A stretch of 64,000 nt of DNA from Maea johnstoni (lineage: Eukaryota; Annelida; Polychaeta; Spionida; Magelonidae): positions 12,347,322 to 12,411,321 of the forward strand of contig OZ012691.1 of NCBI GenBank assembly GCA_963942565.1, written 5' to 3'. The notes under the pieces are model-generated. The model was not told the DNA's origin, made no database searches, and worked only from the letters and a program-made list of their open reading frames with translations. Position 1 is the stretch's first letter, and the number at the start of each line of letters is the position of its first letter. Shown here piece after piece: positions 8,601 to 17,364 of the stretch. The translations under genes and the position numbers were made by a program.

Positions 8601-11265
8601 CCAGTCCATGTCAGTTCTGCAGTCATGTGTCAACCAGGGTCTTAGCCAGAATTTAGGAACTGGGTGTCCAATTCTGTGCATCCAATTTTTTAAGGGAGAC
8701 CCCCATATATACTCAGATTAGTGATTACAAGCTCAAAAGTATATTCACTAATAGTGCAATTATATTAAAAGCATAATATCCTTTAACAATGTCATGGGAT
8801 TCATATTGGATGAAAAAAAATCAATTAAGTAATTGGAAATTAAACTTTAAGAAAATACTAACAAATGTTTTGGGTTACCCAGAGTGGGGGAGGGGGGGGG
8901 GGGGGGGGTATGGGGGGGATTTTTGAGCGCCTGGTGTCCAAGAGATGCCCAGACGGCTAAGACTATGTGATGTCAACTGTCAACCCCTGCAGTTCTATTA
9001 GGTAGTTTCCCAGTTTACTGACCCAAGTGTGTGTGAGCAGTGTGTCTTGGCAATAGACTGGTTGCCTGCTAAATCTAGATGACTAGCTAGGAGGTATTTT
9101 TCAAAGCCACAAGCTTATGCCTATTCCTGCTTAGTGCCTCCTGTTAATTCTGGCCACTTCCCCCATGAGTGACCTGACTCTGAAACACCTCCTCATGCAC
9201 TGCAAAATTGGACAAGGAAATCCAATAAAGGAATCAGTCAATTCTTGGGGTCAGCAACCAAGTGACCTTTTACTGCAGTTAGTTTCCCTATATACAGAGA
9301 CCTAGCCACTAGCCAGGACAGGCAGTTTCCTGCAAACCTCCTTTTTGGACGTCAAGGATGGGGTCCGGAGGTCAAGATTCATTTTCATTTTTATAAATAG
9401 GTATTTAAGGCTACATATGATGTCATTTGGGGGTCTTTAGGATGGGTCTGGGATATGTCAGTTGTAAAAGCCATAATAATAATGTCAGGAACCAATTCAG
9501 CTGCGACTATTTGCCACATGAAAATTATGCCAGAGATTAAATCTGCATTCATTACCTTATGTACACCTAGGAGTGCGAGATTGTTACTCATCCAGTGTGG
9601 CCTTTGCCAATCAATATTAGGCTCAGACTGTCCTAGGAGGTAACTAGCTAAGCTGTAGGCAGTGTCTTAGCCACAGCAGGGTGTCTGGGTGTCATTTGGG
9701 CTAGTTGTACATACCAACCCCTCAAAAGTCACACATCAGGACATACCACATTTTTTTTAGAGGAATTCCTTAAAAATGTTAATTTCATGTTAATAATTGA
9801 ATATTTTCATATTTTGTGGCAGATCTTGTGGTACAATGGGTACAACTGGTATTCAAATCACTTAAAGTGACTTTTCTGGCCTGTAGCACCCAAAAACCTC
9901 TTGATTATTTGATATTTGTAATCCAAACATTTGGGAATATCTCATGCCAGTAACATTCAAAACTGACTAATCATTTTGGTTATTTCCAATGGCAATTTTT
10001 AGAAAATCTTTGATGGCTCTGTAGGAGGGATGTTCCTCGGAACCTAAAACTCTCCTTAAAAAAATATCAATTATTTTTTTCCAAATTTATGCTTTATTTC
10101 AACATTTAATTTCCAACTGTTGCCGGTCCAGTCAACAGATGTCTTGAAAGTATGAATGGGTTTAGCTGAAAAGTTGAACCAGCACGTCCCAGACCTAACC
10201 AACAATGCTCCTTCAAATATTTTATGAATTAATTCTTAATTCTTTAATAATCTATAAAAATATCAAAGTCAAGAAGGCACCTGTTAAAACCTTTCTGGAA
10301 ATGAAAGGGTTAAATACTACTTATAATATAAATTAAAAAAAAAAAACATTTTTCAATCATAACATTGCAACCTTGTTTTCTACTATATTGTAAAGACGTA
10401 AAATATATCAATTTTGATAGATAAACAAAATGCCTTTGGCCGACACCATGTTTAAAACCCTTAAACATGGCTTGAGTTCAACAGCCTTTACATCCTGATG
10501 CTGCATCCTTGACATTCCAAGCATATGCCTGTCCTGTCCCACATTTCAAAATCTAAAACCCTGGCAGTCAGTCGCAGCTGGAAATGTCCAATATCAAAAG
10601 GTAGTAATTGTATAAAAGAATAATTCCCAATCATTTATTGTATCATGTTTGAAGCACACACAGTAGCAAGCTGGTTGCACAATATAATGTATGGTGTTGA
10701 TTGTCAGATAGGCCATGAAACATGAATACTAAATCAGTAAATGGAGTGCAAGTTATTGCACAATACCTAATGCCAATCCAAGTCCCCACAATTATGCACG
10801 CCGACCACATTACCAAAACTGCGTTTCACCCATTTTAAAAATATATAACAGTAATCCATGACTATTTCCTATTATGATTGCTTTTCTAAATCGGCAAGCA
10901 AAGTGGCCTGGGGCCAATCCAATTCCGTGGGCCAGGCCCACAAATGGCTTCAGAAGATGTGACCACATGACATGCTGTATGCATAACTTGAGCTTTATTG
11001 CAATCCTAGCGATCAACGAGCACGTTCGTACTCCTTCACTACTTCTAAATTCCACTTATCTGCAACTTGGAAAAATAATTTACAACTGGCCGGCCCTGCT
11101 AAATATATACGGAGGATGAGGATGACAATAACAGAGTAACACACCCAAAATTTCACGTCGCCGAAACACCTCCCGATTTTGCCTGATGTTTCGTGCATTA
11201 TTTCACTGCAACTTACCAGAAATCACTAGTGCTTCATTTGGTCCGACAGTGTGAATATTACCCAT
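144..11265 (-). CDS. FLOT2: Flotillin-2, nine coding exons
   Basis: Flotillin-2 is a lipid-raft scaffold on the cytoplasmic face of plasma and endosomal membranes; it hetero-oligomerises with flotillin-1. Coding exons on the minus strand: 11265-11217, 7954-7873, 6164-5950, 4833-4601, 3869-3750, 3245-3031, 2554-2371, 1632-1489, 176-144. Sum 1275 nt, 424 aa plus stop; human FLOT2 is 428 aa by recollection. All junctions are GT-AG and phases agree. The start is [16 protein letters not shown] with the Gly2 myristoylation signal. An SPFH/PHB domain covers about residues 30-190, followed by an EA-repeat coiled coil at about 190-365 and the family-typical end ALTGVDLSK. Gly17-Gly18-Cys19-Cys20 is kept, but Cys4, the main palmitoylation site in vertebrates, is Ile. 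The ending (Ala-Leu-Thr-Gly-Val-Asp-Leu) matches flotillin-2 rather than flotillin-1. The 3' UTR runs off the window at position 1. Introns are full of MITEs. Confidence 0.96.
300..1465. repeat. Minisatellite with higher-order 129-bp and 86-bp units
   Basis: Fills the last FLOT2 intron. Two monomer types alternate: A (~47 bp, containing GATTAACTAGAAC) and B (35-39 bp, containing AGAACYATTGCTAGAAT). Positions 361, 490 and 619 start 129-bp A-B-A' units. Positions 951, 1037, 1123 and 1209 repeat at exactly 86 bp (A-B). Diverged single units flank both blocks. Confidence 0.9.
1489..1632 (-). CDS. FLOT2: FLOT2 coding exon 8
   Basis: Exactly 48 codons, residues 367-414, phase 0 on both sides; acceptor GTTTTCAG, donor GTAAGG. 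Contains [16 protein letters not shown] and ends [11 protein letters not shown]. Reading through the donor would add only VRAIEF before a stop, so exon 9 is preferred. Confidence 0.95.
1740..2105. mobile_element. Possible degenerate hAT-like MITE
   Basis: Ends are loosely inverted (TTGCTGGAAC at the left, TTCCCAGCACTA at the right) around an AT-rich core containing several ATTAATCG/CGATTAAT motifs. The flanks CATTTGTA and CATATTTG only partly match. Confidence 0.35.
2150..2362 (+). mobile_element. tRNA-derived SINE
   Basis: Contains a pol III B-box-like GGGTTTGAATCTC, then CATGTGAGAAAGTTG and the conserved body CGCCGGGTGCTCCGGTTTCC, shared with the copies at 52742 (minus) and 60195 (plus). 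Its A-rich tail abuts the FLOT2 exon 7 donor. Confidence 0.7.
2371..2554 (-). CDS. FLOT2: FLOT2 coding exon 7
   Basis: Residues 305-366, phase 2 in and phase 0 out. Core of the EA-rich oligomerisation domain: [20 protein letters not shown] then [17 protein letters not shown]. The tail of a SINE reaches almost to its donor (GTGAGT). Confidence 0.96.
2611..2691. repeat. (TA)n microsatellite
   Basis: About 80 bp of uninterrupted TA in FLOT2 intron 6. Confidence 0.98.
3031..3245 (-). CDS. FLOT2: FLOT2 coding exon 6
   Basis: Residues 234-305, phase 0 in and phase 2 out. Highly charged coiled coil ([13 protein letters not shown]) followed by [16 protein letters not shown], the flotillin EA-repeat entry. 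Donor GTAGGC. Confidence 0.96.
3432..3606. mobile_element. Tigger/pogo-like MITE
   Basis: A 175-bp element with inverted ends CAGGCAACTCTGTTTAATC and GATTAAGCAGAGTTGCCTG, flanked by TA on both sides. The TA target and CAGG start fit the pogo/Tigger branch of Tc1-mariner. Lies in FLOT2 intron 5. Internal AATCCGGA motifs repeat. Confidence 0.75.
3750..3869 (-). CDS. FLOT2: FLOT2 coding exon 5
   Basis: Exactly 40 codons, residues 194-233, phase 0 on both sides. Contains the family signature [20 protein letters not shown] at the start of the coiled coil. Donor GTAAGT. Confidence 0.96.
4435..4530. mobile_element. hAT-A fragment (one end)
   Basis: The terminal part of hAT-A (ACCCAGTTTCTAAATCATGG, then CTAAGACCCTT) without its other end, in FLOT2 intron 4. 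Confidence 0.6.
4601..4833 (-). CDS. FLOT2: FLOT2 coding exon 4
   Basis: Residues 116-193, phase 1 in and phase 0 out. It carries the second half of the SPFH domain with [20 protein letters not shown] and [14 protein letters not shown], near-identical to the vertebrate protein. Acceptor TTGTCTCTAG, donor GTGGGT. A diverged copy of its acceptor and first bases lies 298 bp upstream in the intron. Confidence 0.97.
4818..5510. repeat. 298-bp tandem duplication spanning the FLOT2 exon 4 acceptor
   Basis: The block from the last bases of this exon (AAGAGTACCTAGA at 4826) recurs at 5124, period 298. The repeated text includes AAATTCTCAGTA, GGGACACTTTTTGATAATTA and GGTGGCCCATGTT. The second copy carries a decoy acceptor on the minus strand. 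Partial third-copy sequence (GGGTTAAAAATCAATTT) is at 5488. The non-exonic part is a dispersed repeat also seen at 44057. Confidence 0.85.
5588..5900. mobile_element. hAT-B MITE with intact 8-bp TSD
   Basis: A 313-bp element with ends CAGGGACTTAGCCAGGA and TCCTGGCTAAGACCCTG, and target duplication AGTACAGT at 5580-5587 and 5901-5908. Interior contains CTGTCTTTTGGACAGG. It sits 49 bp from FLOT2 exon 3. Confidence 0.92.
5950..6164 (-). CDS. FLOT2: FLOT2 coding exon 3
   Basis: Residues 44-116, phase 2 in and phase 1 out. It encodes the first half of the SPFH domain, including [13 protein letters not shown] and [11 protein letters not shown], both close to vertebrate FLOT2. Donor GTGAGT. Confidence 0.96.
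6770..7055. mobile_element. Degraded hAT-A copy
   Basis: Diverged hAT-A sequence: AAGGGAGACCATAATATCTTC, TTGAAATTGACAATTC and AAATGACACCCAAGCGCCCT, ending ATTTGGCTGAGACACTG. No clear TSD. The rest of this intron from 6170 to 6770 holds nothing recognised. Confidence 0.55.
7135..7627. mobile_element. hAT-493 MITE, copy 1
   Basis: Exactly 493 bp with ends TAGTGTTTGTCCGA and CGATTCCGAACACTA, flanked by the perfect 8-bp duplication ATTATTAC (7127-7134 and 7628-7635). No transposase frame. Copy 2 at 13807 has the same length and is nearly identical. Confidence 0.93.
7642..7851. mobile_element. pB-1 piggyBac-like MITE
   Basis: Reverse-oriented pB-1: CCCTTATGCTACTGGTGG at one end and TCAGCATTAGAAGGG at the other. 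Flanking TTAA is mutated (TTAG, ATCG). Its edge lies 21 bp beyond the FLOT2 exon 2 donor boundary. Confidence 0.8.
7873..7954 (-). CDS. FLOT2: FLOT2 coding exon 2
   Basis: Residues 17-44, phase 1 in and phase 2 out; acceptor TTTGTGTAG, donor GTAAGC. It contains the Gly-Gly-Cys-Cys-Gly acylation region and the Trp-rich stretch [13 protein letters not shown] that matches the family's hydrophobic membrane-association segment. Two MITEs hug it: one ends 21 bp after the donor boundary, the other lies 37 bp before the acceptor. Confidence 0.93.
7992..8172. mobile_element. hAT-D MITE
   Basis: A 181-bp element with inverted ends CAGGGCTCGAAATTA and TAATTTCGAGCCCTG. Interior has GGGCTCCCTGCAG and GGAGCCCACGGCTCCC. 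The TSD is unclear (ATCATGAT versus AATGATTA). Starts 37 bp upstream of FLOT2 exon 2. Confidence 0.82.
8188..8511. mobile_element. hAT-A MITE with perfect TSD
   Basis: A 324-bp element beginning CAGAGTCTTAGCCAGGATTT and ending TGCTGGCTAAGATTTTG. Target duplication AATGACAG at 8180-8187 and 8512-8519. Confidence 0.9.
8635..8967. mobile_element. hAT-A MITE
   Basis: Starts CAGGGTCTTAGCCAGAATTT and ends near GACGGCTAAGACTATG. Flanks GTGTCAAC and ATGTCAAC match 7 of 8 if two extra bases are counted in the end. Contains a long G run at about 8887-8928. Confidence 0.82.
9300..9860. mobile_element. MITE fragments (hAT-B and hAT-A ends)
   Basis: A hAT-B scrap near 9310-9360 (GACAGGCAGTTTCCTGCAAACCTCC, shown here only by position and key bases GGACAGGCAGTTTCC) and a hAT-A left end from about 9663 (GTCTTAGCCACAGCAGGGTG). 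Neither has a partner end. Confidence 0.5.
9860..11216. other. FLOT2 intron 1, no feature recognised
   Basis: AT-rich sequence with short homopolymers. A faint pB-2-like match occurs near 10150-10315 (ATGAATGGGTTTAG, AAGGGTTAAA). No exon-like frame was found on either strand. Confidence 0.5.
11217..11265 (-). CDS. FLOT2: FLOT2 coding exon 1
   Basis: ATG at 11265-11263; encodes residues 1-16 and the first base of Gly17, then a GTAAGT donor. It carries the N-myristoylation signal Met-Gly-Asn. Position 4 is Ile, not Cys. Confidence 0.95.
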
Positions 11266-11479
11266 GCTTGTGCATTGAGTTTCCACTCAGAATATATCCA
11301 GGAATCTCTCAGATCTGAGACGACAAATTATAATTTATCCAGGTCAAATAATCAGCAACAAGGCACAGTAAACATGGAGTCCCTAGTCTCACTTCTACGA
11401 GACCTGAAAAATAGTTACACATATATGTTATCATTAATAACTCATAGCAAGACAACTATTGATAATTGCAATTGAAGCA

Positions 11480-11640
11480 TATATAATTACAAGTAACAGC
11501 AGTAATACAAGTTGTTTGTGTAATTACAGCCGACACTAAATTGTAATCTCGTTTTCCCGTGAACGCTAGTTAATGACGTCATTCAGTGCATGACACACAG
11601 ACAGACTGAGGGAAGCACAAAGTGCACGGGTAAGATTGCG
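11480..11640. promoter_or_regulatory. Candidate divergent promoter with perfect CRE
   Basis: About 310 bp upstream of the FLOT2 ATG lies TGACGTCA (11574-11581), the full palindromic CREB/ATF site. On the plus strand a consensus 5' splice site (CACGG then GTAAGA, exon end 11629) follows 48 bp later, so a plus-strand noncoding exon could start here, possibly for PPP4C. No TATA box is seen. The motif and donor are visible in the sequence; bidirectional use is inference. Confidence 0.5.
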
Positions 11641-12900
11641 TATTTTAACTTTTATTTGTTAGTTTAAGACGTAGGTACGCTAATTTTCGTGTGGCCAAGT
11701 GTCATGTTGACATGGTGTCTTCCTTTAAAACTCACTTTTAACGGAGGTGTTTTCAGAAAACGCGGAATAACCTACTTCAAAGTTGCTATGACGCTCATTT
11801 TTTCTCTTTCTCATTTGAAAAAATCCGCCTGAACCGGCTGATGCCAGCTAGTTGTTAAGCTTTACCATTCATCTTCTTCTCTGTTTGGAACTACATCATT
11901 TAGAGATTAGTAACTTTGGACTATTTATGCTCTCTTTTTCGGTTTTGACCGATTCATAAACGCCACTTACATAATTTTGGAGTGGGAGGACCGCTCAAGC
12001 CTTGATCCTTGAATACCTGTGCACACTGCCCGATCTTAACTTATAAAGAAGGGATTCCTTAAGAAAAAGCCAACAGACAGGGACCCAGTCCGTCTAATTT
12101 AATCGTTCACGCTGCTGAGGTCCATTGTAATAGACAGAAATTACCCATTAAATGTGATTTAACAATTTATCTGACAATTTTTTTTACACTCGCAGATTTT
12201 TTAATATGATGCTGGCATGGCCAGGAAGCGAGCGCAATGCTTCGGATGATTGCATTTTTTTTTTTTCTGACCAAAAAAATTAATGGCATACTAACTACTA
12301 GGATTTCAACCTGTCGCAAAACCGTCATTTTGCAACAGATTTTAGAGAGACTTGTAAGTAAAATTAATTGTGGTGGTTCTAACGATTTAGTCCACATGAA
12401 ATTGACCTATGGAAAGGCAATTAATGTTTACCGTGAGGCGTGAGCATAGAGTTCACAACCATGGCAACTTTTCATGCTACTATCATGACGTTGCAGGGGG
12501 GGGGGGGGGGGGATTTGTTGCGTAGTTGTCCATGCTGCGGGATCATGCGTCTAGTCAAAGGTAGACTCATTCCTAGGATTCCCTGAACTTGCGCCTACGT
12601 GATGCACCTTAAATTGACAAACCGACATCCGGTTGATGGAAACTTAAATGGTACTCGTATACACAGTAACACAGATGGGACCTTGTGCAGCCCGCTCCGG
12701 GAGCGGGTGCGCTCCCTACCCTTTAATGGCTTTATATATATATATAAGTGTCAGGGCCACATATGATATCTCATATCATATAGGTTTTCTGCATTGAATG
12801 TATCCAGTCATATTTCCCCATTTTTTTCTGTGTAAAGTGCCTGTGATCGGGACTATGCTGATTATTGCAAGAAGCCAGGTTACTACCCACCTGGTATTAA
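11640..12900. other. Intergenic spacer between FLOT2 and PPP4C
   Basis: No gene recognised. Holds an 18-base G run near 12496-12513 and a short GC hairpin CCCGCTCC-G-GGAGCGGG at 12691-12707. Confidence 0.5.
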
Positions 12901-12904
12901 ATTT

Positions 12905-13213
12905 CAGGGTCTTAGCCAGGATTTCAAAATTGCCTGTCCAAAGTAGCAATTTTAAAGTTTCTGCTCGTCCATATTTAGCTACTTATCTACTTCAAATCCT
13001 TATCCAACTACAGTTCATAGCCTTTTGTGTCAAAATGGCCAATTTACACTTCAGGTATGTCTCAGAATATGGTTTCTTAGGGAAATATTTGATTAATAAA
13101 TCCCAAAAGCCATACTTGAAAAGTCTTCATAAAAAAATTGCCTCTCCTAAAAGGAGGTTTTGAGGAAACTGCCTGTCCAAAAGACAAGCAGCACAGGTCC
13201 TGGCTAAGTCCAT
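12905..13213. mobile_element. hAT-B MITE
   Basis: Starts CAGGGTCTTAGCCAGGATTT and ends GGTCCTGGCTAAGTCCATG, opposite in orientation to the copy at 5588. The interior shares CTACTTATCTACTTCAAATC and the CTGTCCAAAAGACA end region. No clear TSD. Confidence 0.75.
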
Positions 13214-13359
13214 GGTGGTACTATATGTGGAAGCCATTGAAAAAGTTTAAATAGTTAGCTGGGTCCTTAATTGCCAGGAAAGTGTTTCTAGGTGCTATGA
13301 CAAATAAGCCTTAATCTGATACAGGGTTTTAGAAGCTTGAGATAGACATTTTAAGAAGT

Positions 13360-13452
13360 TCCTCTCAAAAGTATTTGGGTGTCCTGAGGGGTTGTTTGTT
13401 AGGGTTTGAGTGTCCAAAAGACGCCCAGAAGCCTGCTGGCTAAGACTATGAT
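13360..13452. mobile_element. hAT-A right-end fragment
   Basis: GTATTTGGGTGTCCTGAGGG through GCCTGCTGGCTAAGACTATG; the left end is missing. Confidence 0.6.
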
Positions 13453-13657
13453 CCGATAGTGAGAGCCTGAATCTATCAATACTCAGTTAAGTATTGATAG
13501 AGTGTGCAAACTCTGCAAAGAGGTTTACTTTCAAGTTATTGACTGTTGAGTGTGACAGACTGGGCGAGCTTCCAGATTCTGCAGGTTCGCCACCTTTTTG
13601 CTACTAGTCGACCACTAGTAGTCGTACCACTTAAATGACCCCAAGAAGAGGGTATGT

Positions 13658-14474
13658 CATGGTCTTAGCCAGCAGGACGTCTGGGTGTCTTTTTGGACAC
13701 CCAAACCCTAAAAAAGAACCCCTCAGTACACCCAAATATTTTAGTATGGAATTTCTAAAAATCTCAATCTCAAGCTTATAATTGAACTTTTTCATCTCTT
13801 TATTATTAGTGTTCGTCCGATTGTTCGAACAAGCCGAACAGCGTTCGTTTGTGCCTCCGATTATGATGATCGAACGCAATTTCACATGTTCGAACAAAAA
13901 AACGAACATGGATAAAAATTATATTCAAAGAAATAGCTGGACTTTCGGTAATCCTGCCTCTCAGAAAATCTGAGAAAAAAAGTTTAGTTACATATTTATT
14001 GCCCCACCAAAGAGGAAACACTGCTGGACCGCTCCAGATCCAACTCTCTGAGCGTGCTGAGGCGATGTTACGATGCCGCCATTGTTGTTGTGGTTATCGG
14101 CACACAATAGCGCAAATGCCCATGACGCAATTACGCTAGTGTGTGTTGATACCGCTAGGTGTCGCGGTACCTTTTGACTTAAGTAAACAGCAATGGCGAC
14201 ACTGAAAACCATGTACACAACTTCGATTATTAATCGGTCATCGGTCGTTCAGATGGACCGATGATCGATCTTGAAAATTGTGACCGATTCCAAACACTAC
14301 TTATTATTCCCATGACATTGTTTAATGATATCATGCCTTATTTTTATGAATTTATACATGTTTATGATTAAAATATGAGTATATTGTGATCCCCCTTAAA
14401 AATTTGGACGCCCAAAAATTTTACAACTGCCAATTTTAGGCACCCAGTTTCTAAATCTATTGGCTAAGACACTG
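13658..14474. mobile_element. hAT-A MITE interrupted by hAT-493
   Basis: Begins CATGGTCTTAGCCAGCAGGA and ends TTGGCTAAGACACTG, flanked by the perfect duplication GGGTATGT (13650-13657, 14475-14482). Removing the inner hAT-493 and one TSD leaves about 316 bp, the normal hAT-A size. Confidence 0.93.
13807..14299. mobile_element. hAT-493 MITE, copy 2, nested in hAT-A
   Basis: Also 493 bp, ends TAGTGTTCGTCCGA and CGATTCCAAACACTA; near-perfect TSD TTTATTAT/CTTATTAT. By eye it differs from copy 1 at only a few percent of positions with no net length change, so both insertions are young. The insertion postdates its hAT-A host. Confidence 0.92.
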
Positions 14475-14482
14475 GGGTATGT

Positions 14483-15506
14483 ACTAACTGGAATCCCTCA
14501 CTGTCACAGCCAGTCCCACAGAAGGGCTATTAATTATTAGGATACAATACATACATGTGTCCTTCTGAGGCATAAATTCATCAGTCTGTATGGACAGGAA
14601 AGTAGACCTCTCTCTGCATGTTTAATGAAATCTGTTTCAAAATTATATGTAATACATACAGAAAGTATCTCAAAGCCATGCACCGTGAAAGTTAATCAAA
14701 TTTAAACAACACTACCACTTTAAAAGGCATTTTGGTTAAATAAATAGGAAGAGAAATGGTGTTGAGCAGAAATGGTATATAAGCAAAAGTTGTAAATTGG
14801 CTTTATGGCTTGATTAATCATGAATATGTTTGGGGATAACCCAAGCGGTGAGGCGTTCCAGTAATTGTTCTTACACATTTCCCTCTTTGTTGACATTGGG
14901 TGAATTTGGGTCAGTGTGTTCATTGAAATGATTTGGGCTACAAGCTACAACACTGAGGCAGATGTTGTGGTAACATTGTATAGAAAATCATGCATGCAAG
15001 ATAATCAAATTCCTCTATCTAAGGAAGAGGCTGGCTTGCCAAAAGAAAAGACCCCCTTCTTAGTTTTAAAATTAGGCAAATTGGCTGTCAGAATGTTGTG
15101 CTTGATTCAAGGTTCATTTTGATGTATCACATGACTATGATAGACCAAAAGTTCATAAGGTTGTCAAACATGAACAGCCTGATCTTGGATTTTGGCCAAT
15201 AATTCCCAGTACAATTTGGCATCGGACATTTGTAGAGAAAATTACAATTTGGACTCACAGGGTTTAAAACACAAACATTCAGGACATGCAAATATTTTGG
15301 TCAGGAATTTTAGTTATTTCAATATCAAGCAAAAATACCTGTCAGAGGATGAAGATGCAATTGGGCTTCCTCGAAAAAAATTCTTAATTTCGACTTTCGA
15401 GCCCTGTATGCCATTGCACACATTTTTTTAAGTCAGCTCTCGATACCCTGACAGAAATAAAATATGAAAAACTAATCAGTTATTTCTGAATTCTTGTATT
15501 TTGATC
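14483..15506. other. Spacer with no recognised feature
   Basis: AT-rich intergenic sequence. Short open frames show no family resemblance and no flanking splice signals that would support an exon. Confidence 0.5.
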
Positions 15507-16532
15507 CAGGGTCTGACACTTAGATTTCAGGCTAGGGGCCCGAAAAGGTCTTTTGATATATTTAGTTGTCAAAAAACAGGATTTCTGTATTATTATATAT
15601 GGGCTCGATCAAGTTGAAGTTAGCATCTAAGACAAAAAATAAATTTTATAGTAGAAATATGTTTCTTACATATTTGGAAAGCTAGAATTCTGAAGTTTCT
15701 GGATCTTTAGTCAGATTTACTGTATTCCCATTTTTGAAAAAGATACGAACATTTTACTGCAGGGTGTTTGTTTGTTTGTTCAACACCTTTCTGACAGTAA
15801 CATTTCACAAAATGTTAAAACCACCATATTTTCTTGTAAAACCATCTTATGATCTTTAATATTGCTTTAGATGATACAATTATACCTGGGAAGACTGTGC
15901 CAAGAGATATAGGATTGAATATTATGTTTTGGGGTGTTTTTGATGAATTTTGAAATAGGGTGATCTGTGATTCCGTAACATGTGATTCCGTAACAGAAAA
16001 ATAGCATTTTTTTAATTTTTGAAAGTGTTCAAATTGGGTCATTGCCATGAAACTTCATAGAAAAAAGCATTTTAACACTAATTTAACTATAAGGGGCACA
16101 CTTTTGAAAAATAAATTTTCAAACAGTATTTTTGTGGGGGTTAAAGTTGGTGATTCCGTAACGTTACGGAATCACATATTTGATAAATTGACTGGTTCAA
16201 GCTTATAGATGTCTTTAACATTCTTTAAATGGACTAGTTTGTTATCTTAACTTTAAGTTTAGTATTAACTGATAGTTTCCATATTCAGAATGAGACATTG
16301 TGCACAGTATTTTGAAAAAAAAAAGTATATGTCCATTATCGAGTAGTAGTTTCAATATGGCATCAAAAAACTCTGGACAAGGACTAAGCTGTACATGGAA
16401 ATCAGATGAAGTTCTTTATAAACAAGTAACTCACATATGATTTTGAGAAAAGCACAATTATTCAAAATGTGTCATACCACCAAACTACCTTTTTTAAAAC
16501 ATTCACACAGTTCTAAAGTAGAGTATAATTAA

Positions 16533-16690
16533 GTTGGCCAGCAGGGCATCTCAGCCTCATTTGGACACCCACTCCCTCAAAAATCACCCATCAGGAAACC
16601 CAAATAATTTTGTGACTAACCCTTTAAAAAGACATTTTCAAATATATAAATGAATTGTTTTCACTCTAGTTTAAATTCAGTGACTTTTTA
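16533..16690. mobile_element. hAT-A fragment inside the 3.6-kb element
   Basis: Shares GGCCAGCAGGGCATCT, TTTGGACACCCACTCC and AACCCAAATAATTTTG with hAT-A left ends. The right end is missing. Confidence 0.55.
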
Positions 16691-16721
16691 TAAGGCATTT
16701 ATTTCAAGAAGTACATGCATG

Positions 16722-17356
16722 TAGGGCTATATACCGGTACCCGGTACCAGCACCGAACCGAATACCGTCTCGCAAAATACCGGTGAATACCCGTTTCATT
16801 TTTTAACGGTATGCTTATCGGAATTTTGCAAAACTCAAACCCTTGTCAAACGTCCAATACTACAAAATAATGCAGTGAGAAGTTGTACTTACAGCTGCCG
16901 ACCTTGTTAATTTGGAAGGTATGATATAGCGGCAAAGCTAGTACCATCGCCGTGGTCATTAGTGTAGTAATTCTTTTTGTTTCTGCGTAGTGGCGCTGCT
17001 GTAGCGCTATACAGCGCCATTACGCGGTAGCGATAAGAATCACAACACTTATGGCAGCGGCGATATATGGACTATATGGTACTGACTAGCTTCGCCGCTA
17101 TAACATATCTTCAAGCAAGAATGTGGATCTACTCAATTTAACAAGTTCGACAGCCGTATGTACAACTTTTCAGTTTTCACATGATGTAATTGAAATAACC
17201 GACAGACAACCAATATGTTTAAGATTTATGTGTGTACCTAGCGTAGTTCAAGAATCTTGACAAGATACCGATAGCAGTACCGATAAAATACCGTATCGTT
17301 TCAACGGTACCGGTTATGGTACCGTACCACTTCACCCTTAGCGGTATGCAGCCCTA
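16722..17356. mobile_element. hAT-F MITE with perfect TSD
   Basis: A 635-bp element with ends TAGGGCTATATACCGG and CGGTATGCAGCCCTA; duplication CATGCATG at 16714-16721 and 17357-17364. Many GGTACC/CCGGTA motifs lie near both ends. Nested in the 3.6-kb element, so younger than it. Confidence 0.93.
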
Positions 17357-17364
17357 CATGCATG

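Noticed and set aside
12798-13163. 121-codon open frame
   Set aside because: Mostly inside a hAT-B MITE; no protein family.
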